Source: Cryptomeria japonica
Taxonomy: Eukaryota; Streptophyta; Pinopsida; Cupressales; Cupressaceae
Assembly (NCBI RefSeq): GCF_030272615.1
Contig: NC_081409.1
Coordinates: 649,540,468-649,604,467, forward strand
Length of the DNA stretch: 64,000 nucleotides
Reading direction: 5' to 3'
Below the pieces are notes generated by a model. It was not told the origin of the DNA, did not search any database, and was given only the letters and a program-made list of their open reading frames with translations. This document shows positions 1-10,936 of the stretch, piece by piece (position 1 is the stretch's first letter; each line of letters begins with the position of its first letter). The translations under genes were made by a program, and so were the position numbers.

Positions 1-35
1 TAGTTAGCTTTTTCTCAATCAGTTGACTCAATTAA
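1..35 (+). repeat. Fragment of element K LTR (target of copia A)
   Basis: About 33 bases here match 16057-16089, inside the K 3' LTR, with a single mismatch. This suggests the window opens inside the other K LTR, with copia A inserted immediately after ATTAA (31-35). The match is short and AT-rich, so chance similarity or a third K-type LTR is possible. Confidence 0.55.
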
Positions 36-1066
36 TGTTGGTATTTTGGTTATGTTGATATGATTTTGTCATTGATGTCAACACCTATTAACACTTATCA
101 ACTCTGGCACTTTCGAGGATTGACAATTTTCACCAGCAAGCAAGTGACTATATGCACAGTCACTGGTATCTGGTTCATTGGCACTTGGAATGACATAGAA
201 AACACTTGGTTATGTTGAAGGCATCGTTTCAACACTTTGTCTTGGAGATTTATTCATTGATATATTCGTATTTGCATATTTGCTATTACCGACAAATATG
301 TCCAGAATAAGCACCGATAGGCTTATCTATTCCAGATCAGCACGACACACTTTGTAGATGATTTTGTTGTTATTATAAATGCATTAAGCCGACATGTTGA
401 ATCAGATATTGCATTGGTTATTGATTTTATTGTAATATCTTTTAGGGCCGACCTACTAAAATTGGTCCTAGGTTATGGTATATATATTAGATCTTATTTG
501 TAAGATCGATATGCAATTGGGAAAAGGAATTGTAAGAAGGTGTATGCGAGAATAAGAAGAGCTATACATGCAGACATCATTTGAAGGTGAAGCAAGGTTT
601 TTGTGAACGCATATCAGAACTACACAGGTACTGAATCTAGCATATGAAGATGTTATTTTGAGCAGTACATCATTATCGGATTTAACCATCCAATTGTAGT
701 CAACATGACTCCTATTTGTGTTTGAGAAGTGAGCTCTAGGTGCTTGGCCTTTCTGTATGTGTAGACCCCATTTGTATACACATACTATCTGTAGTAGTAT
801 CATCTGATTGTGGGTAAGGTTTCCCACCGTGGTTTTTCCCCTTACAGGGTTTCCATGTACAAATATTGGTGTTATGTGTTGTGGATGTTATTGTCTTTCT
901 GTTTCATGTATTAATCTTTACTGGTACTATAATTAACTGATAAATTGTCTATCGACATAATGTTTGGTTTCCTGTATTAAGCATTAAGGTTGGTTAAGTT
1001 GTTTTGGTTTGAATTTATTTGACAACTCATTCACCCCCCCCTCTTAGTTGTCTCCGGGACCTAACA
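36..1066 (+). repeat. Copia A 5' LTR
   Basis: Starts TGTTGG and ends CCTAACA, immediately before the primer site. It matches 5543-6592 along its length with scattered substitutions. Near the 3' end it carries two blocks shared with other families here: a GTGAGCTCTAGG block and a GGTTTCCCACC block, followed by a C-run and the end CTAACA. Confidence 0.93.
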
Positions 1067-1067
1067 A

Positions 1068-1080
1068 TTGGTATCAGAGC
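1068..1080 (+). other. Primer-binding site, tRNA-iMet (A1)
   Basis: TTGGTATCAGAGC, one base after the LTR. It is complementary to the 3' end of plant initiator methionine tRNA, the usual copia primer. Confidence 0.93.
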
Positions 1081-1123
1081 TTAGTCCTCTTCTTGAAGAA
1101 GTTTAACAGCTTGAGAAGATCCA

Positions 1124-2329
1124 ATATCTACTAACTATTTCAGGAAGGACAGTCCTAAACTTGATGGAACCAACTATGGCATATGGAAGATCAGAATGGA
1201 GACACATCTAAATTGCATTGGAAAGGACATCTGGGATGTTACAAAGAATGACTATATCGCTCCTACTCAAAGTCAGCCTAATCCACCTACCTTAGGGAAA
1301 GATGGGGAAAATGATTGCAAAGCAAGAGAAGCACTTTTGAGCACATTATCAGATCAGCAAATCATGGGATTATCAGATAGGTCTACTGCTAAAGCTATTT
1401 GGCATCATTTGGAAACAATGAATGAAGGAGATTCCACAGTCAAAATTGCAAAACTTGAAAGCTTCCGGGTCAGGTATGAAAATTTGAAAATGGAAGAGGA
1501 TGAAAGGATGTCTGCTTTTATGGAAAGAGTTAATGAAATTGTTTTGGGTATTAAATGTTGTGGAGGAACCTTAAGTGAAGATGAAATTGTTTCAAAAGTT
1601 TTAAGAGGATTGTCACCGGCATATAAAATGAAAGTTACTACTATAAATGAGTGAAGAATAATGCCTAATACATCAGTAACTAGGGACACACTGATTGGAA
1701 AAATTTCAGCTTTTGAAATTGAGGAATTTGGTCCTGTTGCTACTATAAAGACAGATTTAGCTTTTAACGCATCAACATCATCTGCACCATCATTTGACAA
1801 ATCTGATTGGAAAGCCTTTTATGCAAGAGAACTTGAAGAAAGCAGGAGAGAAAATAAAGAACTTGAAGAACTTGAAGCACTATTTGCAAGGAAAATGCCT
1901 AAAGGTCCAGTTGGAAGTAAGTATGAAGGTAAATCACCCTTTAAATGTTTTAACTGTAATAAGATTGGTCATATGGCTTCAAGATGCCCTAATAGACATG
2001 CTAGACTAAGAGAAGAAGCTAGAGGAACATACAAGCCTAACCCTAAATATCAGAGATATAGATTTAAGAAGAATAAAGATAAATCTTGTTATATTGTTGA
2101 TGAAGGAGTCACTGATGATTTTGATGAGGATCCAAAAGACAATGGATGGGTTTTTGTTGCTATAACAGAAGATCAACCGACACCTACTGTTCAATCGGTA
2201 GAGCAGACCCTGACAGCTAAAGTTGAAGTTAAGGATGAATGGATCATTGATTCAGGATGTTCACATCATATGACTGGCGATAAAGGTAAATTCTTGAACT
2301 TTCAGGAGTATAATGGAGGTCTTGTATGA
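1124..2329 (+). pseudogene. Copia A1 gag and protease (broken)
   Basis: Gag (capsid/nucleocapsid) followed by aspartic protease in one frame. The start codon is ATA at 1124-1126 where copy A2 has ATG at 6650, so the start is lost. Residues around 25-180 form the gag capsid-type region typical of plant copia. A CCHC zinc knuckle (CFNCNKIGHMASRC) lies at 1946-1987. The protease motif WIIDSGCSHHM, with its catalytic Asp at 2249-2251, is intact. Stops interrupt at 1652-1654 and 2327-2329. The second is a TGA where related copies read Arg (V-R-F-G-D), consistent with a CGA to TGA transition, and A2 shares it. Confidence 0.92.
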
Positions 2330-2350
2330 TTTGGAGATGATAAAACTTGT

Positions 2351-3745
2351 TTGATCAAAAGAAAAGGTACTATATCTCTTGATGGTAAGCATAATACTGA
2401 CAATGTTTACTATGTAGAAGGTTTAAAGCATAATCTTTTGAGTGTTGGTCAATTAGTTGAGAAAGGATTTCAGTTACAATTCAAGAAAGGAAAATGCAAA
2501 ATTATGAACAGAAGTGGTTTTGAAATTGCAATCGGTAATCAAACTAGAGGTAATATCTTTCATTTGAATAACAATGAAAAGACATGCTTGATTGCACATA
2601 TTGATGAAAGTTGGCTATGGCATAAGAGACTCTGTCATGTAAATTTTGATTGCATGGTAAAAATCAGTACTACTAAGGTAGTCAAAGACTTACCTAAGAT
2701 TGTTAAACCTCACAATTCGGTATGTAAGGAATGTCAATTTGGAAAACAAGTTAGAGCATCTTTTAAAAGTATTCCAGAAAAATCCAATAATGCTCTTGAC
2801 TTAATTCACACTGATTTATGTGGTCTAGCTAGAACTAAAAGCTTACAAGGTGATAGATATTTCATGCTAATCATTGATGACTATTCTAGAATGTGTTGGG
2901 TAACTTTTCTCAAAGAAAAATCAGAAGCACTTGGGAAGTTCAAACTATTCAAGGTAATGGTAGAAAATGAAACTGGTAAGAAAATCAAATGTTTGAGATT
3001 AGATCAAGGAGGTGAATTCACATCTAAGGAATTTAATATATTCTGTGAAGTGAATGGAATCAGAAGACAGTTATCAGCACTTCGGACACCACAACAAAAT
3101 GGAGTTGTAGAAAGGAAAAACATAACTATCTTGGATGCAACTAGAAGTATGTTATCAGAAGCAAATCTACCACATGTATATTGGAGAGAGGCAGTAAGCA
3201 CAATGATCTATACATTCAACAAAGTTCACATCAAAGGTGAAACTGGTAAGACCCCTCATGAACTATGGTTTGGCATTACTCCTACTCTTAAATATTTCAG
3301 AATATTTGGGAGTAAATGATATATTAGGAGAGATGAGTATATTGGCAAATTTGATCCTAGAAGTGATGAAGGAATATTTCTTAGTTATTCATCTAAGAGC
3401 AAAGAATATAGATGTTTTAACAAGAGGCTACATAAAATTGTTGAGAGTACAAATGTGAAGATTGATGAACAGTTTAGAGTAACTTTAAGGTATATAGACT
3501 CTGAACTGACAACATAAATACTGACAAATGAACCTACATTGAATCCACCGATACAAAATGAAGATCCAGTTACACCGATATCATCTAAAAATTCCACTAT
3601 AATTGAGGAAGAACAACAAATGAAGACACCCCAGTATGTAAGATTGAACCACTCAGAAAATCAGATAATTGGGAACAAGTATCAAGGAGTTATGACAAGA
3701 GGAAGACTGACAAATGAAGAGGTATGTCTTATTTCTCAAATTTAA
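2351..3745 (+). pseudogene. Copia A1 integrase and connector (broken)
   Basis: Continues the frame set at 1124. It shows the HHCC-type region (WHKRLCH ... CKECQFGK) and an apparently intact catalytic triad: Asp in HTDLCG (2812-2814), Asp in RLDQGGEF (3002-3004) and Glu in GVVERKN (3110-3112). A TGA at 3317-3319 replaces Cys in the GSKC motif, and further stops occur near 3515 and 3743. The connector carries the RLNHSENQIIG region also found in B1. All pieces stay in frame, so substitutions rather than indels killed this part. Confidence 0.9.
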
Positions 3746-5127
3746 CCATCATCAATTAATGAGGCATGTGAAGATAAACACTGGATTAAAGCTATGGAAG
3801 AGGAACTAGAACAAATTAAGAAGAATAACACATGGACATTAGTTCCCCGGTCTAAAGACAAAAATGTGATTGGAACAAAATGGGTATTCAGAAACAAACT
3901 TAATGAAGATGGTAAGGTAATCAGAAATAAAGCAAGATTAGTGTGTAAGGGATATTCTCAGAAAGAAGGAATTGATTATAATGAAACCTTTGCACTGGTA
4001 GCTAGAATTGAGGCAGTCAGATTATTCTTGGCTTTTGCAGTACACAAGAACTATAAAGATATGATTTGCAGGTTAAGGAAAGCTTTGTATGGGTTGAAGC
4101 AAGCTCCGAGAGCTTGGTACACTAGATTGGATAAATATCTTTTGAAGATTGGATTTTCTAAAGGTAATGCTGACAGAAACTTATACTATAAAGTGACTAA
4201 TGATGACATCTTGGTTATAGAAGTTTTTGTTGATGATATAATATTTGGAGGAGAAGATGGATTATGTAAAAACTTTTCTATTGAAATGCAGCAAGAATTT
4301 GAAATGTCTATGATTGGAGAGATAAATTTTTTTTTAGGATTGCAAATTTCACAGACTGATAAAGGTATATTCTTGAGTCAATCCAAGTACTTGAAGGAGT
4401 TACTAAAGAAATTTGGGATGGAGAACTCTAAATCGGTAAGCACAACTATGACTACAAATGACAAATTATCACTAAGGGATCAATCTACACCTGCTAATCT
4501 GACTAGGTACAAATCTATGATAGGAGGTCTACTATATTTGACACAAACAAGACCTGATATTATGAATGCAGTATGTATTGTTTCAAGATTTTAGAGTAAT
4601 CCTAGAGAAAATCATGAATCAGCAGTAAAAAGGATTTTACGGTACTTACAAGGCACTACAAATCTTGGTTTATGGTATCCTAGAGATGAAAACTTTGAAT
4701 TATGTGCATACACAGATGCAAATTGGACAGGAGATGTGGATGACAGAAAAAGCACCACCGGCGGAGCATTTTTTCTTGGTTGAGTAAGAAACAAAGTTGC
4801 ACATCTTTATCAACAGTAGAATCAGAATATGTTGCAGTGGCAACTAACTATACACAGGTATTATGGCTTAAGCAAATGTTGAAGGACATAAAGGTAAAAT
4901 GCAAGGAACCTATAACTATCCATTGTGATAACACTGTAGCAATTGATATATCTAAGAATCCGGTACTACATTCTAAAACTAAACACATTTCTATCAAACT
5001 GAATTTTCTTAAAGAGAATATTGAAGCAAAAGAAGTAAAACTAGTTTATGTGAATACTAAAGAACAAATTGCAGATATTTTCACTAAGCCTTTGCCTAAG
5101 GAGACTTTTGAATATCTCAGAGATTAG
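3746..5127 (+). pseudogene. Copia A1 reverse transcriptase and RNase H (broken)
   Basis: RT begins with the usual MEEELEQIKKNNTW and GTKWVFRNKL motifs. The second part of the active site, FVDD (Asp-Asp at 4232-4237), is present. The segment holding the MDVKCAFLNG motif and first catalytic Asp is missing: an in-frame deletion of roughly 110 bp near 4056 joins HKNYKD directly to the LRKALYGLKQAPRAWY block. A stop follows at 4592. RNase H (CAYTDANWTGD, STVESEY, HCDNTVAID) is shifted by a loss of about 19 bp near 4780 that removed the KKLVSW segment. The frame ends after TKPLPKETFEYLRD. Confidence 0.9.
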
Positions 5128-5542
5128 CTTGGGGTCATATCCCCACCGGTAGAGACTTAGATAGTTGATGTTTCTCATCAACCGACAGAATTAACAGAGA
5201 AATCTTTACTCCAGCTTTGATGAGGAGAGCTACTTCTTAGGGGGAGTAGTTGGTATACTGAATTGGTTGGTATTTTGTACTTGAACGTGGCATTTGTATT
5301 GGCTTTGGCATTTGATGTCAAAGGGGGAGAGACTGATATGGAAAAACACAAGGAAAACACATGTTACTCTCAGGGGGAGAGATTGTTACTTTGGGAGAGA
5401 TTGATTACTCTCTGTATCTTAATTTTGATTTCTAGTTATGATCTCTTTTGGAAGATTGTTGGTTTTTGGTATTTGGCATTTTTGTTTTGGCACTTTGATG
5501 GTTTTTCCATCTTGTGTTGTCATCAATGCCAAAGGGGTAGAT
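5128..5542 (+). other. Copia A1 3' untranslated tract with polypurine repeats
   Basis: No gene. Holds several purine tracts of the form AGGGGGAG (near 5237, 5318 and 5372). The presumed plus-strand primer, AAAGGGGTAGAT, ends just before the LTR at 5543. The repeated purine tracts recur in every family in this window. Confidence 0.75.
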
Positions 5543-6592
5543 TGTTGGTATTTTGGTTATATTGATATGGTTTTGTCATTGATGTCAACACCTATTAACA
5601 CTTATCAACTCTGGCACTTTGGAGGATTGACAATGTTCACCGGCAAGCAAGTGACTTTATCCACAGTCACCGGTATCTGGTTCACTAACACTTGGAATGA
5701 CATAGAAAATACTTGGTTATGTTGAAGATATCATTTGGACACATTGTCTGTGAGATTTGTTCATTGATATATTTGTATTTGCATATTTGCTGTTACCGAC
5801 AGATAGGTCCAGAATAAGCATTGACAGGCTTATCTATTCCAGATCAACACAACACGCTTTGTAGATGATTTTGTTGTTATTATAAATGCATTAAGCCAAC
5901 ATGTTGAATCAGATATTTCATCAGTTATTGATTTACTTGTAATTGATTTTATTGTAATATCTTTTAGAGCCAACCTACTAAAATTGGTCTTAGGTTATGG
6001 TATATATGTAAGATCTTATTTGTAAGATTGATATGCGATTGGGAAAAGGAATTGTAAGAAGGTATATGCGAGAATAAACAGACCTATATATGCAGACATC
6101 ATTTGAAGGTGAAGCAAGGTTTTTGTGAAGGCATATCAGAACTACACCGGTACTGAATCCAACATATGAAGATGCTATTTTGAGCAGTACATCATTATTG
6201 GATTTAACCATCCAATTGTAGTCAGTGTGACTCCTATTTGAGTAACTTGAGCAGTGAGCTCTAGGCGCTTGGCCTTTCTGCATGTGTAGACCCCATTTGT
6301 ATACACATACTATCTGCAGTAGTATCATCTGATTGTGGGTAAGGTTTCCCACCGTGGTTTTTCCCCTTACAGTGTTTCCACGTACAAATATTGGTGTTAT
6401 GTGTTGTGGATGTTATTGTCTTTCTATTTCATGCATTAATCTTTACTGGTACCTTAATTAACTGATAAACTGTCTACTGGCATAAAGTTTGGTTTACCTG
6501 TATTAAGCATTAATGTTGGTTAAGTTGTTTTGGTTTGAATTTATTTGACAACTCATTCACCCCCCCCTCTCAGTTGTTTCTGAGACCTAACA
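5543..6592 (+). repeat. Copia A middle LTR (3' LTR of A1, 5' LTR of A2)
   Basis: Starts TGTTGG after a polypurine tract and ends CCTAACA before a second primer site. Homologous throughout to 36-1066. It includes the C-run and the GGTTTCCCACC block near its end. Confidence 0.93.
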
Positions 6593-6593
6593 A

Positions 6594-6606
6594 TTGGTAT
6601 TAGAGC
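6594..6606 (+). other. Primer-binding site (A2), one mismatch
   Basis: TTGGTATTAGAGC: the tRNA-iMet site with one C to T change relative to 1068-1080. Confidence 0.85.
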
Positions 6607-6649
6607 TTAGTCCTTTTTTTGCAGAAGTTTAACAACTTGAGGAGATCCA

Positions 6650-7825
6650 ATGTCTACTAACTATTTCAGGAAGGATAGTCCTAAACTTGATGGAACTGAC
6701 TATGGCATATGGAAGATCAGAACGGAGACATATCTAAATTGCATTGGAAAGAACATCTGGGATGTTACAAAGAATGGCTATATTGCTCCTACTCAAAGTC
6801 AGCCTAATCCACCTACCTTAGGGAAAGATGAGGAAAATGATTGCAAAGCAAGAGAAGTACTTTTGAGTGTATAATTAGATCAACAAATCATGAGATGATC
6901 AGATAGGTCTACTGCTAAAGCTATTTGGGATCAGTTGGAAACATTGAATGAAGGAGATTCCACAGTCAAAATTGCAAAACTTGAAAGCTTTCGGGTCAGG
7001 TATGAAAATCTAAAAATGGAAGAAAATGAAAGGATTTATGCTTTTGTGGAAAGAGTTAATGAAATTGTTTTGGATATTAAATGTTGTGGAGGAACCTTAA
7101 CTGAAGATGAAATTGTTTCAAAAGTTTTAAGAGGATTGCTGCCGACATATAAAATGAAAGTTATTGCTATAAATGAGTTAAGAAGAATGCCTAATACATC
7201 AGTAACTAGGGACATACTGATTGGAAAACTTTCAGCTTTTGAAATTGAGGAATTTGGTCCTATTGCTACTATAAAGATAGATTTAACTTTTAAGGCATCA
7301 ACATCATCTGCACCATCATCAAGAGAACTTGAAGAAAGCAGGAGAGAAGATGAAGAACTTGAAGAACTTGGAGCACTATTTGCAAGGAAGATGCCTAAAG
7401 GTCCAGTTGGAAGTAAGTATGAAGGTAAATCAACCTTTAAATGTTTTAACTGTAATAAGATTGGTCATATGGCTTCAAGATGCCCTAATAGACATGCTAG
7501 ACTAAGAGAAGAAGCTAGAGGAACATACAAGCCTAACCCTAAATATCAGAGATATAGATTTAAGAAGAATAAAGATAAATCTTGTTATATTGTTGATGAA
7601 GGAGTCACTGATGATTTTGATGAGGATCCAAAAGATAATGGATGGGTTTTTGTTGCTATAACAGAAGATCAACCGACACCTACTGTTCAATCGGTAGAGC
7701 AGACCCTGACAGCTAAAGTTGAAGTTAAGGATGAATGGATCATTGATTCAGGATGTTCACATCATATGACTGGTGATAAAGGTAAATTCTTGAACTTTCA
7801 GGAGTATAATGGAGGTCTCGTATGA
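6650..7825 (+). pseudogene. Copia A2 gag and protease (broken)
   Basis: Second copy of the A gag-protease frame, with its ATG intact (MSTNYFRKDSPKLDG). A TAA at 6872-6874 and a TGA shortly after it break gag. An in-frame loss of about 30 bp removes the FDKSDWKAFYA segment present in A1. The zinc knuckle CFNCNKIGHMASRC and protease motif WIIDSGCSHHM are intact. The terminal TGA is the same as the A1 stop at 2327, so the two copies share an ancestor already carrying that lesion, or were homogenised. Confidence 0.92.
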
Positions 7826-7846
7826 TTTGGAGATGATAAAGCTTGT

Positions 7847-8620
7847 TTGATCAAAGGAAAAGGTACTATATCTCTTGATGGTAAGCATAATACTGACAAT
7901 GTTTACTATGTAGAAGGTTTAAAGCATAATCTTTTGAGTGTTGGTCAATTAGTTGAGAAAGGATTTCAGTTACAATTCAAGAAAGGAAAATGCAAAATTA
8001 TGAACAGAAGTGGTTTTGAAATTGCAACCGGTAATCAAACTAGAGGTAATATCTTTCATTTGAATAACAATGAAAAGACATGCTTGATTGTACATATTGA
8101 TGAAAGTTGGCTATGGCATAAGAGACTCTGTCATGTAAATTTTGATTGCATGGTAAAAATCAGTACTACTAAAGCAGTTAGAGACTTACCTAAGATTGTT
8201 AAACCTCACAATCCAATATGTAAGGAATGTCAATTTGGAAAACAAGTTAGAGCATCTTTTAAAAGTATTCCAGAAAAATCCAATAATGCTCTTTACTTAA
8301 TTCACACTGATTTATGTGGTCCAACTAGAACTAAAAGCTTACAAGGTGATAGATATTTCATGCTAATCATTGATGACTATTCTAGAATGTGTTGGGTTAC
8401 TTTTCTCAAAGAAAAATTAGAAGCACTTGGGAAGTTCAAACTATTCAAGGTAATGGTAGAAAATGAAATCGGTAAGAAAATCAAATGTCTGAGATCAGAT
8501 CAAGGAGGTGAATTCACATCTAAGGAATTTAATACATTCTATGAAGTGAATGGAATCAGAAGACAATTATCAGCGCCCCAGACACCATAGAAAAATGGAG
8601 TTGTACAAAAGGAAAAATAG
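7847..8620 (+). pseudogene. Copia A2 integrase, truncated
   Basis: HHCC region and the first two catalytic Asp residues (HTDLCG, RSDQGGEF) are present. The frame shifts at the Glu motif, where ERKN became QKEK plus a stop, and family similarity ends near 8621. Everything downstream in A (RT, RNase H, third LTR) is absent. Confidence 0.9.
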
Positions 8621-8621
8621 A

Positions 8622-9231
8622 ACACGCAATCACCCTTTCTGAATTACGCATTTGCAGGGAAAAATGTTGTCTAATTTTTTTATTCCGTCTGTCTAATTCT
8701 ATCTCAAATTGGGTTAATCTGGGATCAAATTGCTTCTATTTCATGATTTGATTATAACAGTTTATTGCAAGAAAAGTACAATTTAGGATTTCAGGTGCAC
8801 GAAGGACGAAACAACAAAGAAGAGGAGGAAGGTGGCAACCTTTTGATAGCGTTTGGCTTCTCAAGTTAAATATGATCTAATCAATATTGAATGGATGATG
8901 AGAGATTTGGATAGGGCTTCACAATTGCTTTTGCAAGTTCCTGATCGGGTTTAGTTTTCTTTTATTTTTTATTTTTTAACTTTTGTTGTTGTCTACATGT
9001 CTGTCATGCAATCGACTTGTTAGTTCTATGCAATTGATCAGTTATCATCATGCATTCGCTTTGTCAAGTTCATGCATTCGATCTGTAAGTATCATGCAAT
9101 CGCACAGGTAGAATTACGCATTTGTTTCTGTCAAATTTTGAGTTTCTATTTTTTGTTGGTTGGACTTTACTACTAATCTTTTGTTTATAGCCTGTGGCGG
9201 ATTTGCAGAGAGGATTAGATTAGTATTTTTG
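8622..9231 (+). other. Unassigned noncoding sequence (probably K interior)
   Basis: No open frame of note. Short motifs recur: GAATTACGCATTTG twice (about 8640 and 9112) and ATGCAWTCG-like words four to five times between 9005 and 9110. The left edge is the abrupt end of copia A2. Confidence 0.4.
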
Positions 9232-9465
9232 CATGCATCACCTCACACTTCATTTTTTGGTGCATAAAATCAATAACAATTAAAATGGACATGCATGGAT
9301 AATCTCACACTTCATTGTTGGTGCTTAAAATGAACATGGGCTAAAAATGACATGCATGTATCCCACACTTGATCTTTTGGTGCTTAAAATTAACAAATGG
9401 TTAAAATTGACATGTATGCCTTCATATTTTGATTTGGTGTTTAAAATGGACATGCACATGCGTAT
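9232..9465 (+). repeat. Degenerate tandem repeat, about 61-bp unit, ~4 copies
   Basis: Each unit contains CACACTT followed by TTTTGGTGCTTAAAAT and then TTAAAATGGACATGCATG, with substitutions and small indels. Copies start near 9232, 9299, 9360 and 9421; the last is partial. Confidence 0.7.
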
Positions 9466-9546
9466 CTAACACCTAAATTTGGGTTATAAAATGAACGTGA
9501 ATCAGGCTGCATTAGATAAAATCATTTTTCTTTTTTTTTAAAGGTA

Positions 9547-9870
9547 AAGAATTTTTATTGTGTCTGGGGTGGACCTACTGTTGCACTAACTAACTTTCCA
9601 CCCGCCTTCGAGGTCTTGGGAGAAAGGAGGAAGGTGACAACGACATCCAAATTTTTATTTTATTCTATGTAGTGAGGGGTATCTTTGACTGAGGATTTCA
9701 TCACCGCACAGAGGTACTTCAAATTGGGATGTGTTGGGGATGTCATCTCTCCCAGCGTACTCTTGAGTGGGTTTTTTGAGCCGCTATATAAATATTCTTG
9801 TCAGCCAGCTAGAGTGTTGAGTGAATTCGACGTATGTGGGGGCCTTCCCTACACCGATAAGCTCAACTAA
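9547..9870 (+). pseudogene. Unrecognised open frame with two internal stops
   Basis: One frame of 107 codons broken only by adjacent TAG-TGA at 9670-9675. The second half (from about 9676) encodes 64 residues ending in a motif like FDVCGGLPYTDKLN. The composition is less AT-biased than the surroundings and looks protein-like, but I do not recognise a family and no copia or gypsy enzyme motif is visible. It could be a captured host exon, part of K, or chance. No start codon context supports translation. Confidence 0.3.
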
Positions 9871-10465
9871 AGTCTTAAGTGGCTTTCTCTGAGAATCCGT
9901 CATTGGATCAGGACCCCTCAAAACCTAATACTATGAACCAATTTAGTTGCCAAAAATTCTACATTCAGTGATTTCGGGAGTGCAGATCATACCCCATAGA
10001 TACCCTTCATGTACCTTACAGTATGATACAGAAATATCTTGGCTATAAGATCTTCAGATCTTCAGGGTAAGAGAGACTAGCATGCCTGAGAAGTGTGTGC
10101 CGTGGAGTGGAGCCAGTGCTGCTAGACTCTCTATCTATTCATTTTGTTTCGGTATTTAATTGTAAGGGCCTCATTTGAATGGTTTCCACTATCCAGCCTA
10201 AGATTGTATTCCTTGCTTTTTTATGTATCATTGTGCTAGACTAGTATTGAGTCAGTCTCATGGGCTATTTCAGGCCCTATCCCACGTATCTCCGAATTTT
10301 CTGAAATTGTATGAAAATTGAGTCAGTCAGCTATACCTACCTCCAAAGCAATTGTTCTCAAATTTGGAAAACTACAAAACTTGTCCCACACACGAAGTTA
10401 TAGTAAACAAAGTCCATTTTGAAACCAAAAACTCAAAAGTTTAACATACTTGTGACCCTAGGAAG
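9871..10465 (+). other. Noncoding stretch within K
   Basis: No gene or repeat recognised. Moderately GC-balanced sequence leading into the tandem repeat at 10466. Confidence 0.3.
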
Positions 10466-10680
10466 TCCTAAATCTTTGCATAGTCCCACTTACGTCCTCA
10501 TCATCGTCATAAGTCCTTGCATATGTTCCCACCTATGTCCTCATATCATCCTAAGTCCTTGCATGGTTTCCACCTACGTCCTCATTATCATCCTAAGTCC
10601 TTGCATAGTCCCCACTTATGTCCTCATTATCGTCCTAAGTCCTTGCATAGGTCTTCATTTACGTCCTCATTATCATCTAT
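10466..10680 (+). repeat. Tandem repeat, about 45-bp unit, 4-5 copies
   Basis: The unit reads roughly CTAAGTCCTTGCATAG, then CCCCACTTAYGTCCTC and ATTATCATC. The period is close to 45, a multiple of three, so it keeps a short frame open (10419-10685) with repeating LSPCI residues. I regard that frame as a by-product of the repeat. Confidence 0.75.
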
Positions 10681-10936
10681 ATTAGTTACATAGTCCTACA
10701 TTATCATATACATCCTTGTCTATACCTCATATATGTCTGTCTTAGTTCATCATCATTTGCATAATCATCCTAGAAAGTCATACCCCAAACGTCCAAAGCA
10801 CAATCAGAGGATCAATCAAACTCAACCTCAACTCAAACAAGTTGGTCAAGTTTAATCAAACATTGTCACATCCAGAGAAATGGAGAAAACATCTTACATG
10901 TTGTGATCCTAGGTCCAAATTAAACAAGCAAACATC

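Larger units (their letters stand above)
36..8621 (+). mobile_element. Ty1/copia retrotransposon A, tandem LTR-internal-LTR-internal, 3' truncated
   Basis: The order is LTR (36-1066), gag-pol copy A1, LTR (5543-6592), then a second gag-pol copy A2 that stops inside integrase near 8621. Domain order gag, protease, integrase, RT, RNase H is diagnostic of Ty1/copia. The middle LTR serves as the 3' LTR of A1 and the 5' LTR of A2. A third LTR is missing, and the sequence after 8621 does not resemble the family. Unequal recombination between related elements followed by a deletion is the simplest explanation. Confidence 0.93.

Noticed and set aside
468-827. Antisense open frame of about 120 codons in the A LTR, repeated at 5990-6352
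   Set aside because: It follows LTR nucleotide conservation, is broken in the third A LTR (59410-60481), has no recognisable domain and overlaps the shared LTR blocks.
10419-10685. 88-codon frame as a gene
   Set aside because: Produced by the 45-bp tandem repeat.
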